DNA from: Deltaproteobacteria bacterium RIFCSPHIGHO2_02_FULL_40_28 | Lineage (GTDB): Bacteria > UBA10199 > 2-12-FULL-40-28 | Reading direction: 5' to 3' | Length of the DNA: 45,863 bases | Assembly: GCA_001798135.1 (NCBI GenBank) | Contig: MGRJ01000029.1 | Location: 1 to 45,863, forward strand | Made by a program: the position numbers and the translations under genes | Notes under the pieces: model-generated | Databases searched by the model: none | Seen by the model: the letters and a program-made list of their open reading frames with translations, nothing else | What the model was told of the DNA's origin: nothing | In this document: positions 24,528 through 33,556 of the stretch, in pieces | Layout of the letters: every line of letters begins with the position of its first letter | How positions within the stretch are numbered: the stretch's first letter is position 1

Positions 24528-25604
24528 ATGCTTTATCATCTTTTGTACCCACTTCATGATTTGTTTGGCGGTTTTAATGTTGTTAAATACATCACATTTC
24601 GAAGTTTTGTGGCCTTGTTTACTTCTTTGTTTTTATTTTTTGCCTTTGGGGGAAAATGGATTGCCTATCTAAAATTAAAACAATTTTCTCAAATCATTCG
24701 TGATGATGGCCCACAAACCCATTTAGGTAAAAAAGGAACTCCCACCATGGGTGGAGTTTTATTAGTGGGATGCATTACAGTTTCTGTACTTTTATGGACT
24801 AATCTCACCAATTCTTTTGTTTGGGCCTGTCTTTTTGTTCTGCTCAGTATGTCAGCTATTGGCTTTATTGATGATTATCGCAAAGTGGTTAAAAAAGATG
24901 CCAAGGGTTTTCCAGGACGGTATAAAATTATTTTAGAAGTCATCATTTGTCTTGTTGTTGCACTTTGGCTTTATGGTTACCAAGGGCTTGATACAAAACT
25001 TTATTTTCCTTTTGCTAAAGGTTTTCAACCTGATCTTTCTGCAGGTTATCTTTTTTTAACCCTTTTTGTTGTTGTTGGTTGTGCCAATGCAGTAAATTTA
25101 ACAGATGGTTTAGATGGGTTGGTTTCTATCCCTTCCATGACTTCTTTTTCTACCTATGCCCTTTTTACTTATATTGCAGGCAATGCTGTTATTTCAAACT
25201 ATCTCCAATTGCCTTATGTTTCACAAGCTGCAGAAGTCAGTGTAGTATGTGGGGCTGTAGCAGGAGCTCTTTTGGCTTTTCTTTGGTACAATGCCTATCC
25301 GGCCGATATTTTTTTAGGAGATGTGGGAGCTTTGGGACTAGGAGGTTTATTGGGATTAGTAGCCTTGATGGCTAAACAAGAAATTTTATTAATCATGATT
25401 GGTGGTCTTTTTGTTTTAGAAACTCTTTCTGTTATCACACAAGTTATTTCATTTAAATTTACAGGGCAAAGAATTTTTCGAATGGCTCCACTTCATCATC
25501 ATTTTGAACTTAAAGGTTGGAGCGAACCAAAGGTGATTGTAAGATTTTGGATTATTTCTTTTATTTTGGCTCTTTTATCACTGGCAACATTAAAATTAAG
25601 ATGA
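24528..25604 (+). CDS. mraY: MraY, phospho-MurNAc-pentapeptide translocase
   Basis: The 358-residue integral membrane enzyme transfers phospho-MurNAc-pentapeptide to undecaprenyl phosphate, giving lipid I. About ten membrane helices are visible. Family motifs are GKKGTPTMGGVL, the catalytic-site GFIDDYRKV, VNLTDGLDGL and the PLHHHFELKGWSE loop near the C-terminus. AGAGGAAATA lies before the ATG. The last codon and stop overlap the murD start by ATGA. Confidence 0.97.
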   Translation: MLYHLLYPLHDLFGGFNVVKYITFRSFVALFTSLFLFFAFGGKWIAYLKLKQFSQIIRDDGPQTHLGKKGTPTMGGVLLVGCITVSVLLWTNLTNSFVWACLFVLLSMSAIGFIDDYRKVVKKDAKGFPGRYKIILEVIICLVVALWLYGYQGLDTKLYFPFAKGFQPDLSAGYLFLTLFVVVGCANAVNLTDGLDGLVSIPSMTSFSTYALFTYIAGNAVISNYLQLPYVSQAAEVSVVCGAVAGALLAFLWYNAYPADIFLGDVGALGLGGLLGLVALMAKQEILLIMIGGLFVLETLSVITQVISFKFTGQRIFRMAPLHHHFELKGWSEPKVIVRFWIISFILALLSLATLKLR

Positions 25605-26947
25605 AAAAAAAATTGCCTCAATTTCCCTGTGTTATTGGACTTGGTAAAAGTGGGACTGATCTTTTGGATTTTTTTTGTTCGCAAAGAATACCTTGTGTTG
25701 GATTTGAGGAATTATCTAGAGAAAATTTTGAGGCAGCCCTTAACACTTATGCATCCAGGGGGGCAAAACTTTTTTTTAAGGATTTTCCAAAAAATGAAGT
25801 TAAAGAATGTGATTTGTTTTTAATCAGCCCGGGGGTTCCGTTAACCAGACCATGGCTTTCTGGAGGTATTCCAGTCGTTGGTGAACTGGAATTTGCATCA
25901 CGTTATTTAGATGGAAAAATTCTGGCAGTGACGGGGACGAATGGAAAATCAACAACTGTCACGCTTTTGGATTTTATCTTTAAAAACGCGCAATGCACCT
26001 CAAGTTTAAAAGGCAATATCGGAATGCCACTTATTTCTGCTGTTAACGAACCCCCGTCCAGTTTTTATGTGGTGGAAGTTTCTAGTTATCAGCTAGAAAC
26101 CATTGATACCTTTCATCCCTTTATTGCCATGATGCTTAATGTAACCGAAGACCACCTCGATCGTTATCAAACCATTGATGAATATGCAGCTGCCAAGGCC
26201 CGTATTAGTATGAATCAGGGGCCGGGTGATTTTTTTATTTATAATGCAGATGATCCAAAATGTATTCACATGGCTAAAAAAGTAAAATCAAAGGCCATTC
26301 CTTTTAGCTTGGTTAATCAATTACCAGAAGGTGGGTTTGTTAAAAAAAATGCCTTGGTTATTCGTTACAAGGGAATTGAGGAAATGTATCCTTTAAATGA
26401 ATGTTCCCTTCAAGGGTTACATAACCAAGAAAACATGTTGGCAGCGGTTTTGGCGGCTACTCTTGCAGGAGTTAATTCACAATCGGTTAGACAAGCCCTT
26501 AAAAGTTTTACGGCCTTAAAACATCGCTTGGAATATGTTGGAGAATTTTTAGGAATGAAATTTTATGATGATTCCAAGGGAACCAATGTGGGATCGGTTG
26601 TGATGTCCTTGGCCTCTTTTGAAAAAAATATAATCTTAATTCTGGGAGGTAAAGATAAGGGTGGGGATTATGCTCCTTTGGCCTCGATGATTAAAGCAAA
26701 AGTAAAACTTCTTTTGGTTCTTGGTGAAGCCAAAAATAAAATTGTGAGTGCTTTAGGAAGTAGCACAAAAACAATCAAGGTTTCAACTATGCGTGACGCC
26801 ATTCAGAAAAGTTTTGAATTAGGTCAAAAAGGAGATACGGTTTTACTTTCCCCAGCTTGTTCTAGTTTTGATCAATATAAAAATTATGCTGAACGTGGAA
26901 CCGATTTCTCTCACTGGGTTCATTATTACGGGGAAGGGGCATCATGA
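25601..26947 (+). CDS. murD: MurD, UDP-MurNAc-L-Ala:D-Glu ligase
   Basis: The 448-residue product adds D-glutamate. It begins MKKKLPQFPCVIGLGKSGTDLLDF (a Rossmann-like N-terminal domain). It has the ATP loop AVTGTNGKSTTVTL, KGNIGMPL, VEVSSYQLETI, NVTEDHLDRY, FYDDSKGTNVGS and LLSPACSSFDQYKNYAERG. An upstream in-frame start at 25517 lies within mraY and is rejected in favour of the ATG at 25601, which overlaps the mraY stop. Confidence 0.97.
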   Translation: MKKKLPQFPCVIGLGKSGTDLLDFFCSQRIPCVGFEELSRENFEAALNTYASRGAKLFFKDFPKNEVKECDLFLISPGVPLTRPWLSGGIPVVGELEFASRYLDGKILAVTGTNGKSTTVTLLDFIFKNAQCTSSLKGNIGMPLISAVNEPPSSFYVVEVSSYQLETIDTFHPFIAMMLNVTEDHLDRYQTIDEYAAAKARISMNQGPGDFFIYNADDPKCIHMAKKVKSKAIPFSLVNQLPEGGFVKKNALVIRYKGIEEMYPLNECSLQGLHNQENMLAAVLAATLAGVNSQSVRQALKSFTALKHRLEYVGEFLGMKFYDDSKGTNVGSVVMSLASFEKNIILILGGKDKGGDYAPLASMIKAKVKLLLVLGEAKNKIVSALGSSTKTIKVSTMRDAIQKSFELGQKGDTVLLSPACSSFDQYKNYAERGTDFSHWVHYYGEGAS

Positions 26948-28044
26948 AAAATAAAACCTTTGATGTGTACCTTCTGTTTGTCACCTTGCTTTTGGTTTTT
27001 ATAGGAACAGTGATGGTTTTTTCGAGTAGTGCGGTAACCGCCAAAGAAACTTATCACGATACCTACTACTTCCTTAAAAAAAATCTTTTCTTTGTTAGTT
27101 TTGGTTTGTTGTGTCTTTTTATTACTAAAAGCATTCCCTATCAGGCCTATAAAAAATTAGTTTATCCACTTTTAGTTCTTATTATTTCTCTTTTGGTAGC
27201 TGTGCTTTTTATAGGGCATGGAGGAGGTTCTTCTGGAGTGAAGCGTTGGATTCACATTGGTGGGTTTTCGCTTCAGCCAACCGAGTTTGCTAAATTAGCA
27301 GTTATTCTTTTTGTGGCCTATGCGCTTTCTAAAAAAAGAGAAAAAGTGAGAGATTTTGCAAAAGGATTTTTGCCTATTTTACTTGTGAGTAGTTTGTTTC
27401 TTTTTTTAATTTTAGCTCAGCGTGATTTGGGTTCTGTTTTTACCTTGGGTTCAATTATCATGATGATGCTTTTTATTTCAGGTACACGTCTTGTTTATCT
27501 TTTGGGGCTTGTTGGTCTTTCTATTCCTGCTCTCTATGTGCTCATTTTTTCTGTTGATTTTCGAAGACAAAGAATTTTAGCTTTTTTAGATCCTTGGCAG
27601 CATCGGTTAGACGCTGGTTTTCAAATCATTCAGTCTTATGTGGCTTTCCAGTCGGGAGGTTTAACTGGGGTTGGTCTTGGAGAGGGAAAACAAAAACTTT
27701 TTTATCTCCCAGAAGCACACACCGATTTTATTTTTTCGGTAGTTGGAGAAGAGTTGGGTCTTATTGGAGTGCTTGCTGTGATTGCTTTATTTGCTTTTTT
27801 TATGTTTCGTGGTTTTGCCATTGCCCTCAAAAGTAAAGATCCTTTTGGAATGTATTTAGCTTTTGGAATTACTTGTCTGATTGGTTTTCAGGCATTGATT
27901 AACATGGCTGTGGTGATGGGTTTGCTTCCTACCAAGGGTCTTACTCTTCCTTTTTTAAGCTATGGGGGTTCTTCACTGGTGATGTGTTTAATGAGTGTGG
28001 GAATTCTTCTCAATATTTCCATGAATACGGGGGATGAACATTAA
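26944..28044 (+). CDS. ftsW: FtsW, SEDS-family septal peptidoglycan polymerase
   Basis: The 366-residue protein has about ten membrane helices and starts with MKNKTFDVYLLFVTLLLVFIG-type topology followed by FSSSAV. The SEDS blocks RWIHIGGFSLQPTEFAKLA, ILAQRDLGS, HTDFIFSVVGEELGLIG and LPFLSYGGSSLV are present. It polymerises glycan from lipid II as partner of FtsI. The start overlaps murD by ATGA, and the TAA is followed at once by the TTG of murG. Confidence 0.96.
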   Translation: MKNKTFDVYLLFVTLLLVFIGTVMVFSSSAVTAKETYHDTYYFLKKNLFFVSFGLLCLFITKSIPYQAYKKLVYPLLVLIISLLVAVLFIGHGGGSSGVKRWIHIGGFSLQPTEFAKLAVILFVAYALSKKREKVRDFAKGFLPILLVSSLFLFLILAQRDLGSVFTLGSIIMMMLFISGTRLVYLLGLVGLSIPALYVLIFSVDFRRQRILAFLDPWQHRLDAGFQIIQSYVAFQSGGLTGVGLGEGKQKLFYLPEAHTDFIFSVVGEELGLIGVLAVIALFAFFMFRGFAIALKSKDPFGMYLAFGITCLIGFQALINMAVVMGLLPTKGLTLPFLSYGGSSLVMCLMSVGILLNISMNTGDEH

Positions 28045-29145
28045 TTGGAAGGTTTAAAACTCATGATTGCGGGTGGTGGAACGGGCGGGCATCTCTATTG
28101 TGGGCTGGCCATAGCAGAAGAATGGAAAGCCAGATTTGGGACGGTTATTTTTGTAGGAACCCCGCAAGGCTTAGAGGTAAAACTGGTTCCTGCCTATCAG
28201 CATCCACTTATTTTAATTCGCATGGCCCCCTTGAAAGGAAAATTTTTTTTAGCAAGGCTTAAGGCTCTTTTTTGGCTACCTTATGCCATGGGTAAAAGTT
28301 TTTTGGTTTTAATAAAAGAAAAACCGAATGTTGTTTTAGGTATTGGGGGTTATGTCTCAGGACCTTTTGTTTTAGTGGCTCGTATGTTTGGATTTAAAAC
28401 AGCTGTTATTGATCAAAACGCTATTCCAGGTTTTACTAATCGTTTGTTGGGAAAATGGGTGCACCTGGTTTTTTTAACTTTCGAGGGTTCTCAAAAATTT
28501 TTTTCTCAGAAAAAAATTCGTTTTTTTGGGAATCCTGTTTTAAAAGAAAGAGTGCCAATTAATCCCCGCCTTCGTCAAGACTTTGGCGGGCAGGCCCGCC
28601 TTCCTTCTAAACCTCTTCTCTTAATTTGTGGAGGATCCCAGGGAGCCCATGTTCTTAATGAAACCATGCTTAAACTTTATCCAAAACTAGTAAGGGAGTT
28701 TCCTCATCTTGTTATTGTGCATCAAACAGGACCAACTGATTTTGATAACATGCAAATGGAAGCCCAAAAAATTTCAGATCATATTGAAATAAAATCCTAC
28801 ATTGATAATATGGCTCATTACTACAGACTAGCTACTTGTGTTGTGGCGCGTTCTGGGGCGGGTACCATAACAGAATTGGCTCTTTGGGGTTTGGCTTCTA
28901 TTTTAATTCCCTATCCCTTTGCAGCAGATGATCACCAGTTATTTAACGCACGCGAGTTAGAAAAAAAGAAGGCTGCTTTCATTGTAGAACAAAAAAATAT
29001 TGATCTGGAAAATTTGTTTTCACTCATTAAAAAAATCTTGAGTGATGATGATTTGAGAAAAACCATGGAGCACAATGCGAAGCAACTGGCAAAGCCAAGA
29101 GCTGCAAGTGATGTAGCGGAATCACTCAAAGAATTGTGTGAGTAG
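28045..29145 (+). CDS. murG: MurG, lipid I GlcNAc transferase
   Basis: The 366-residue GT28 enzyme makes lipid II on the inner face of the membrane. Motifs are IAGGGTGGHLYCG, GIGGYVSGP, DQNAIPGFTNRLLG, FFGNPVLKE, CGGSQGAHVLNET, YIDNMAHYYRLA, ARSGAGTITELA and PYPFAADDHQLFNARELE. The TTG start follows directly after the ftsW stop; ATG 28063 would cut the first strand, so I keep TTG. Residues about 173-190 (PRLRQDFGGQARL) are encoded by a palindromic repeat between the GNPV and GGSQGA blocks and look like an insertion into the interdomain linker. Confidence 0.95.
   Translation: MEGLKLMIAGGGTGGHLYCGLAIAEEWKARFGTVIFVGTPQGLEVKLVPAYQHPLILIRMAPLKGKFFLARLKALFWLPYAMGKSFLVLIKEKPNVVLGIGGYVSGPFVLVARMFGFKTAVIDQNAIPGFTNRLLGKWVHLVFLTFEGSQKFFSQKKIRFFGNPVLKERVPINPRLRQDFGGQARLPSKPLLLICGGSQGAHVLNETMLKLYPKLVREFPHLVIVHQTGPTDFDNMQMEAQKISDHIEIKSYIDNMAHYYRLATCVVARSGAGTITELALWGLASILIPYPFAADDHQLFNARELEKKKAAFIVEQKNIDLENLFSLIKKILSDDDLRKTMEHNAKQLAKPRAASDVAESLKELCE
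28563..28600. repeat. Palindromic repeat inside murG coding sequence
   Basis: CCCCGCCTTCGTCAAGACTTTGGCGGGCAGGCCCGCC includes CCCGCC...GGCGGG and GGCGGG...CCCGCC pairings. It is read in frame as NPRLRQDFGGQAR. The peptide pattern RLRQ-x-F/Y-GGQA appears to come from a dispersed repeat rather than the MurG fold. Confidence 0.65.
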
Positions 29146-29172
29146 GGGCACGGGGCAAAGTGCCCCTACAAG
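29143..29172. repeat. TAGGGGC-type palindrome (family C) between murG and murC
   Basis: GTAGGGGCAC pairs perfectly with GTGCCCCTAC over ten bases around GGGGCAAA. It overlaps the murG stop and ends two bases before the murC start ATG at 29175, so it may influence murC translation. Confidence 0.85.
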
Positions 29173-29174
29173 GT

Positions 29175-30557
29175 ATGTATAAAAAACAAAAAATTCATTT
29201 TGTAGGTATTGGTGGTGTAGGCATGAGTGGTATTGCCGAAGTGCTTTTAAATTTAGGCTATCCGGTGAGTGGTTCCGATTTAAAACAATCCAAGTACACT
29301 CAAAGACTTAAAAAACTAGGTGCGAGAATTTATATTGGTCATCGCAGAAGTAATTTAAAAGAAGTGAGTGTTGTTGTAATGAGTACTGCTGTTAAATCTG
29401 ATAATCCAGAACTACTCGAAGCTCATGCAAGGCAAGTACCTGTTATTCGTAGGGCTCAAATGCTGGCTCAATTGATGCGTTTTTCCAAGTATGGAATTGC
29501 TGTGGCAGGTACCCACGGCAAAACAACCACCACTTCACTTATTGCCTCCATGCTTTATCACGGGGGGCTGGATCCAACTGTCATTATTGGCGGTAAAGTA
29601 AATAGTTTTCGTTCGAATGCAAGGCTGGGACGCGGAGAATTTATGGTAGCCGAGTCAGATGAATCGGATGGCTCTTTTTTAATTTTAGATCCAGCCATTG
29701 CCATTATTACCAATATCGATCGCGAACACATGGATTATTACAAAAATTTTGAAGGAGTGAAAAAAGCCTATCTCGAATTTGCAAAAAAAGTGCCTTTTTA
29801 TGGAGTAGTTATTTGTTGTGTGGATCATCCTGTGGTTTCTGAACTGATTAGTCAGTTGGATGAACGTTTAATTACCTATGGTACGGTGGCAAAAGCAGAT
29901 CTCATGGCTAAAAATATTACTTTTCATGGGGCCTTAACCACTTACGATCTTTATACCCATGGTGTTTTTGAAACAGAGGTAACTCTTAATTTAACAGGAG
30001 AACACAATGTAGCTAACTCTTTAGCAGCCATTGCAATTGCTAAAGAAGTAGGCATTACTCAAAAAAAATGGCTTGATGCATTAAAATCTTTTCAAGGCAT
30101 TGAAAGACGATGTCAGGTTTTACTGCAAAATTCAGATATTACTGTGATTGATGATTATGGTCATCATCCCCAGGAAATTAAAGCAACTATTGCAGCGATT
30201 CGTGGTTCTTATGCAGGAAGGCTCGTTGTTTTTTTTCAGCCTCATCGATATACTCGGACCAAAGATCTTTTTTCTCAGTTTAAATCATCATTTGATGGAG
30301 CCAATGTTTTGGTATTAACCGATATTTATGCTGCCAGTGAAAAACCAATTCCAGGAGTTAACGCAAAAAAATTGGTAAAAGCTATCCATCAAGATAAAAA
30401 AAATGTTTATTATTTTCCAAAAAATAAAAAAATAAGTGATGAAGTGATTAAGTTGTTACGTAAAGGAGATATTTTGCTAACTTTGGGTGCTGGTGATATT
30501 ACAAAGTATGGAAAAGAGTGTGCGCAGAAATTAAAGAAAATGGAATTACAAACATAG
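29175..30557 (+). CDS. murC: MurC, UDP-MurNAc:L-Ala ligase
   Basis: The 460-residue product starts the stem peptide. MYKKQKIHFVGIGGVGMSGIAEVL gives the N-terminal Rossmann motif. VAGTHGKTTTTSL is the ATP loop, and ESDESDGSFL, TNIDREHMDYY, GEHNVANSLAAIA, IDDYGHHPQEI and FQPHRYTRT follow. GTG 29160 would add MPLQG from the repeat hairpin, so ATG 29175 is preferred. A structured element, then murB, lies downstream. Confidence 0.96.
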   Translation: MYKKQKIHFVGIGGVGMSGIAEVLLNLGYPVSGSDLKQSKYTQRLKKLGARIYIGHRRSNLKEVSVVVMSTAVKSDNPELLEAHARQVPVIRRAQMLAQLMRFSKYGIAVAGTHGKTTTTSLIASMLYHGGLDPTVIIGGKVNSFRSNARLGRGEFMVAESDESDGSFLILDPAIAIITNIDREHMDYYKNFEGVKKAYLEFAKKVPFYGVVICCVDHPVVSELISQLDERLITYGTVAKADLMAKNITFHGALTTYDLYTHGVFETEVTLNLTGEHNVANSLAAIAIAKEVGITQKKWLDALKSFQGIERRCQVLLQNSDITVIDDYGHHPQEIKATIAAIRGSYAGRLVVFFQPHRYTRTKDLFSQFKSSFDGANVLVLTDIYAASEKPIPGVNAKKLVKAIHQDKKNVYYFPKNKKISDEVIKLLRKGDILLTLGAGDITKYGKECAQKLKKMELQT

Positions 30558-30560
30558 AAA

Positions 30561-30612
30561 AAACGGGTGGCATGGGGAAACCTTAAGGTTTCCCCAATGA
30601 CAGGACCCGTTT
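30561..30612. other. Hairpin with conserved asymmetric internal loop between murC and murB (copy 1 of motif)
   Basis: AAACGGGT (30561-30568) pairs with ACCCGTTT (30605-30612). Above it lies an internal loop with GG on the 5' side and ACAGG on the 3' side. Then comes a long stem (CAT.GGGGAAACC with GGTTTCCCC.ATG) closed by TTAA. The element at 44267-44355 has the same basal stem end (CGGGT/ACCCG) and loop pattern (GA / GCAGG). It fills the whole murC-murB gap. It could be an RNA motif or a mobile palindrome. Confidence 0.55.
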
Positions 30613-30619
30613 CTACCGT

Positions 30620-31621
30620 ATGACTGACTGGAAAGAAGAAATTTTAAAAAAATGGAATCGTCAATCACCACGTAAGGTGGAAATCTCAGATAAATTACGT
30701 GATCGTCTTGTGTGTGAATTGAAGGGCGAGGTTTTTTATAAAGAACCTATGAGCCGCCATACCAGTGTGCGCACTGGAGGTATTGCCGATATTTATTTTA
30801 AGCCCAGTAACATTGAAGATATTAAAACCATTTATCGAATTGTAAAAGAAGAAAACATTCCTCTTTTTATTCATGGTTTAGGAAGTAATACCCTGGTGCG
30901 AGATGGAGGTATTCGTGGAATTGTTGTTACTCTTTCGCAGCTTAAAAAAATTGAAAAGGTTGCAGAAGGTGAAGACTATGCCGATATTTTAGTTGAAAGT
31001 GGTGTGGGCATTAATCGTTTTGTTAATTTGAGTTGTGAATTAGGCCTTACTGGTTCTGAAGAATTAATTGGTATTCCTGGTTCCATTGGTGGAGCCATTG
31101 CCATGAATGCAGGAGCTAGAGGTGTAGAGATTAAAGATCTCATTCGAGAAGTTACTCTTTTAACAGAAGAAGGAGAACTTAAGAATATTTCTAGAGAAAA
31201 ACTTGATTTTACTTATCGCCACCTCAAAATTTCCAAAGGATCTGTTATTTTATGTGGTTTGTTTCGCTTAAAAAAAGGGGATCCCAAAGCAATTGCTTCT
31301 CGCTTGGAAGATTTTCAGAAAAAGAGAGTTGAAACCCAGCCTATTAATTATCCCAACATGGGGTCAGTTTTTAAAAATCCTCAAACTGATTCTAAAAAAA
31401 CAACCAAAGTTTATGCAGCTCAATTGATTGAAGAGGCAGGGCTTAAAAATATTCGTGTAGGTGGAGCCAGGGTATCGCCCAAGCATGCCAATTTTATTAT
31501 TAACGAAAAAGACGCCACCGCTAAAGATGTTTTGGTTTTAATTGGGTTGATGAAAGACAAAGTGAAGGAAAAAACAGGGATTTTATTGGAATTAGAAGTT
31601 AAAGTGATTGGAGAGGATTAG
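30620..31621 (+). CDS. murB: MurB, UDP-N-acetylenolpyruvoylglucosamine reductase
   Basis: The 333-residue FAD enzyme reduces the enolpyruvyl group to make UDP-MurNAc, using NADPH. Seen are MSRHTSVRTGGIADIYFKP, FIHGLGSNTLVRDGGI (FAD binding), IGIPGSIGGAIAMNAGARG, NYPNMGSVFKNP with the proton-donor Ser, AAQLIEEAGLK..RVGGARVSPKHANFIIN. The N-terminal 35 residues are a charged extension. The gene sits after the hairpin element and before a family C repeat, so the cluster is interrupted on both sides. Confidence 0.96.
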   Translation: MTDWKEEILKKWNRQSPRKVEISDKLRDRLVCELKGEVFYKEPMSRHTSVRTGGIADIYFKPSNIEDIKTIYRIVKEENIPLFIHGLGSNTLVRDGGIRGIVVTLSQLKKIEKVAEGEDYADILVESGVGINRFVNLSCELGLTGSEELIGIPGSIGGAIAMNAGARGVEIKDLIREVTLLTEEGELKNISREKLDFTYRHLKISKGSVILCGLFRLKKGDPKAIASRLEDFQKKRVETQPINYPNMGSVFKNPQTDSKKTTKVYAAQLIEEAGLKNIRVGGARVSPKHANFIINEKDATAKDVLVLIGLMKDKVKEKTGILLELEVKVIGED

Positions 31622-31638
31622 CGGGTGGCGCTCTTATT

Positions 31639-31696
31639 GTAGGGGCGGCCCCCTGTGGCCGCCCATGAGCGGGCAACCACGGGGGGTTGCCCCTAC
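31639..31696. repeat. TAGGGGC-type palindrome (family C), two-hairpin form
   Basis: GTAGGGGC and GCCCCTAC bracket two inner hairpins (GGGCGGCC/GGCCGCCC and GGGCAACC/GGTTGCCC). It lies between murB and ddl. Confidence 0.8.
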
Positions 31697-31743
31697 GGAT
31701 TAATTATGGTGTTGATGGTGTTGAATAGAGGATTAAAATCAAT

Positions 31744-32658
31744 ATGAAAATTTGTGTTCTCATGGGCGGTTTATCCAAAGAACGCGAAATTTCACTTCGC
31801 TCTGGTATTGCTGTGGCCAAGGCTTTGGGAACAAAGGGACATCAGGTTGTGAGCGTTGATGTATGTGATGCTGGTTTTATTTCTACTTTGCAAAACGAAA
31901 AACCCGACGCTGTTTTTATTGCCCTTCATGGACGTTATGGTGAAGATGGAAGTGTGCAAGGCATTCTCGAATGGCTCAAAATTCCCTATACAGGTCCATC
32001 GATTTTAGCTTCAGCTCTTTGTTTTGATAAGCTCATGACCAAACGTGCCGTGATAGAGGCAGGATTTACTTCACCTCGCTATGCAGTAATTTATAAAAGT
32101 GATTCTTTAAAGTCGTGGCTTCCAAAATTAAAGTTAAAACCCCCTTTGATTGTAAAACCAAATGCAGAAGGTTCTACTATTGGTATTACACGAGTGATAA
32201 AAAAGGAAAAGTTGATTCCTGCCATTTGCGAGGCCTTTAACTACGATGAATGTGTTTTAGTAGAACAATATATTCAAGGCAGGGAAATTACAGTGGGAGT
32301 CCTTGATGGAAATGCTCTTTCCATTGTTGAAATCAAGCCCAAAAGTGGGTTTTATGATTATCAATCCAAGTATACAAAAGGAGCAACAGAGTATGAAGTG
32401 CCGGCGGGCATTAAAAAAAATGTGACCAAAAAAATTCAGGAGGATTCACAAAAAATTTATAACATTCTTCAATGTGAGGGGGCTGTACGGATGGATTATA
32501 TGTTAAAAGGAGATAAGGCTTATTTTTTGGAGGTAAATACCATCCCAGGAATGACAGCAACCTCATTACTTCCAAAAGCAGCTGGGGCTGTAGGTATTTC
32601 TTTTGAGGATTTATGTGATCGCATTGTAAAAGGGGCTAGATTGAAGAACACGGTATGA
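31744..32658 (+). CDS. ddl: Ddl, D-alanine:D-alanine ligase
   Basis: The 304-residue ATP-grasp enzyme makes D-Ala-D-Ala for MurF. Family blocks are MGGLSKEREISLRSG, FIALHGRYGEDGSVQG, GPSILASALCFDKLMTK, VKPNAEGSTIGI, VEQYIQGREITVGV and the metal site FLEVNTIPGMTATSLLPKAA. The length is typical of the short DdlB type found in dcw clusters. The stop overlaps the ftsQ start by ATGA. Confidence 0.97.
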   Translation: MKICVLMGGLSKEREISLRSGIAVAKALGTKGHQVVSVDVCDAGFISTLQNEKPDAVFIALHGRYGEDGSVQGILEWLKIPYTGPSILASALCFDKLMTKRAVIEAGFTSPRYAVIYKSDSLKSWLPKLKLKPPLIVKPNAEGSTIGITRVIKKEKLIPAICEAFNYDECVLVEQYIQGREITVGVLDGNALSIVEIKPKSGFYDYQSKYTKGATEYEVPAGIKKNVTKKIQEDSQKIYNILQCEGAVRMDYMLKGDKAYFLEVNTIPGMTATSLLPKAAGAVGISFEDLCDRIVKGARLKNTV

Positions 32659-33512
32659 AATTATTTTTTTGGAACAGAGGAAACCGCAAGGTAAAAAAAG
32701 AGCACCCTATTTATAGGGCGAGAAGAAGTTTTTTGGATTGGATGAAGATTTTTGTTTTTTTGGGGCTTGCTCTTCTTGGCACTTGGGGAGGAATCAGGTT
32801 TTTTTGGGGGTCGACCCATTTTCAAATTACAGAAATCGAAGTGAGAGGGCGTTTAACCCATTTAAAGGGTGAGGAAGTTGTGCGTTTAGCTAGAGCTCCT
32901 TTTGGTCAAAACCTTTTTTCGATTAGTTTAAGCCAAATCAGTTGGCAAATCTTACGGCACCCCTGGGTTCATCATGTACGCGTAAGGCGTAATTTTCCAC
33001 AAGGGCTCATCATTGAGGTTGAGGAATACATTCCCCTTTGTGTTGTAGCTGCTACTGTAAAGGATAAAAAAGGTGAGATGAGTGGTTTTGAACACTACTT
33101 AGTTTCTACCGAAGGCATTCTTTTTATGAAAACAAACGATGTGAAACCAGATCTTCCCCTTGTTTTAGGTTTTGTGGACGCTCGTTTGGCAAAATTTCCA
33201 AAATTTTATCGTTCTAAGTTGAATATGGTCTTTGAAATGATCGAAAAATTTGGTAAGGATGAAGGTAATAGTTCTTTTCCGATCAGAAAAATTTTTTTTA
33301 ACGAGATGGGTAGTATCGAAATGGTTGTGGCCCATGCAAAAAATGGTTGTTTAAATGGGAATTGTCCTCAAATGAAAATTTATTTTGGTCGTACCAATTG
33401 GGATCAACAAATCAAAAAATGGGGAAATTTACGTGAAGCCATGCTCAAAAGGGGGGATTTCTTTTCTACAGTTGATTTACACGTGGCAGGAAAAATTTTT
33501 GTCAGATCATAA
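32655..33512 (+). CDS. ftsQ: FtsQ, divisome membrane protein with POTRA domain
   Basis: The 285-residue product has a basic cytoplasmic head, one membrane helix (MKIFVFLGLALLGTWGGIRFFW), then a POTRA domain beginning FQITEIEVRGRLTHLKGEEVVRLA, with HPWVHHVRVRRNFPQGLIIEVEEYIP. The beta domain follows (LVSTEGILF, DLPLVLGF). FtsQ joins FtsB/FtsL and links early and late division proteins. It overlaps ddl by ATGA. The 44-base gap to ftsA contains the ftsA Shine-Dalgarno. Confidence 0.92.
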   Translation: MKLFFWNRGNRKVKKEHPIYRARRSFLDWMKIFVFLGLALLGTWGGIRFFWGSTHFQITEIEVRGRLTHLKGEEVVRLARAPFGQNLFSISLSQISWQILRHPWVHHVRVRRNFPQGLIIEVEEYIPLCVVAATVKDKKGEMSGFEHYLVSTEGILFMKTNDVKPDLPLVLGFVDARLAKFPKFYRSKLNMVFEMIEKFGKDEGNSSFPIRKIFFNEMGSIEMVVAHAKNGCLNGNCPQMKIYFGRTNWDQQIKKWGNLREAMLKRGDFFSTVDLHVAGKIFVRS

Positions 33513-33556
33513 AAAGATGGGCTTTTGGAACAGCCTGTTAAAAGGGGAGAAAAAAT

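Noticed and set aside
25517-25600. Upstream start of MurD within mraY
   Set aside because: The segment is the mraY coding sequence read in another frame. ATG 25601 overlaps the mraY stop and fits the family start.
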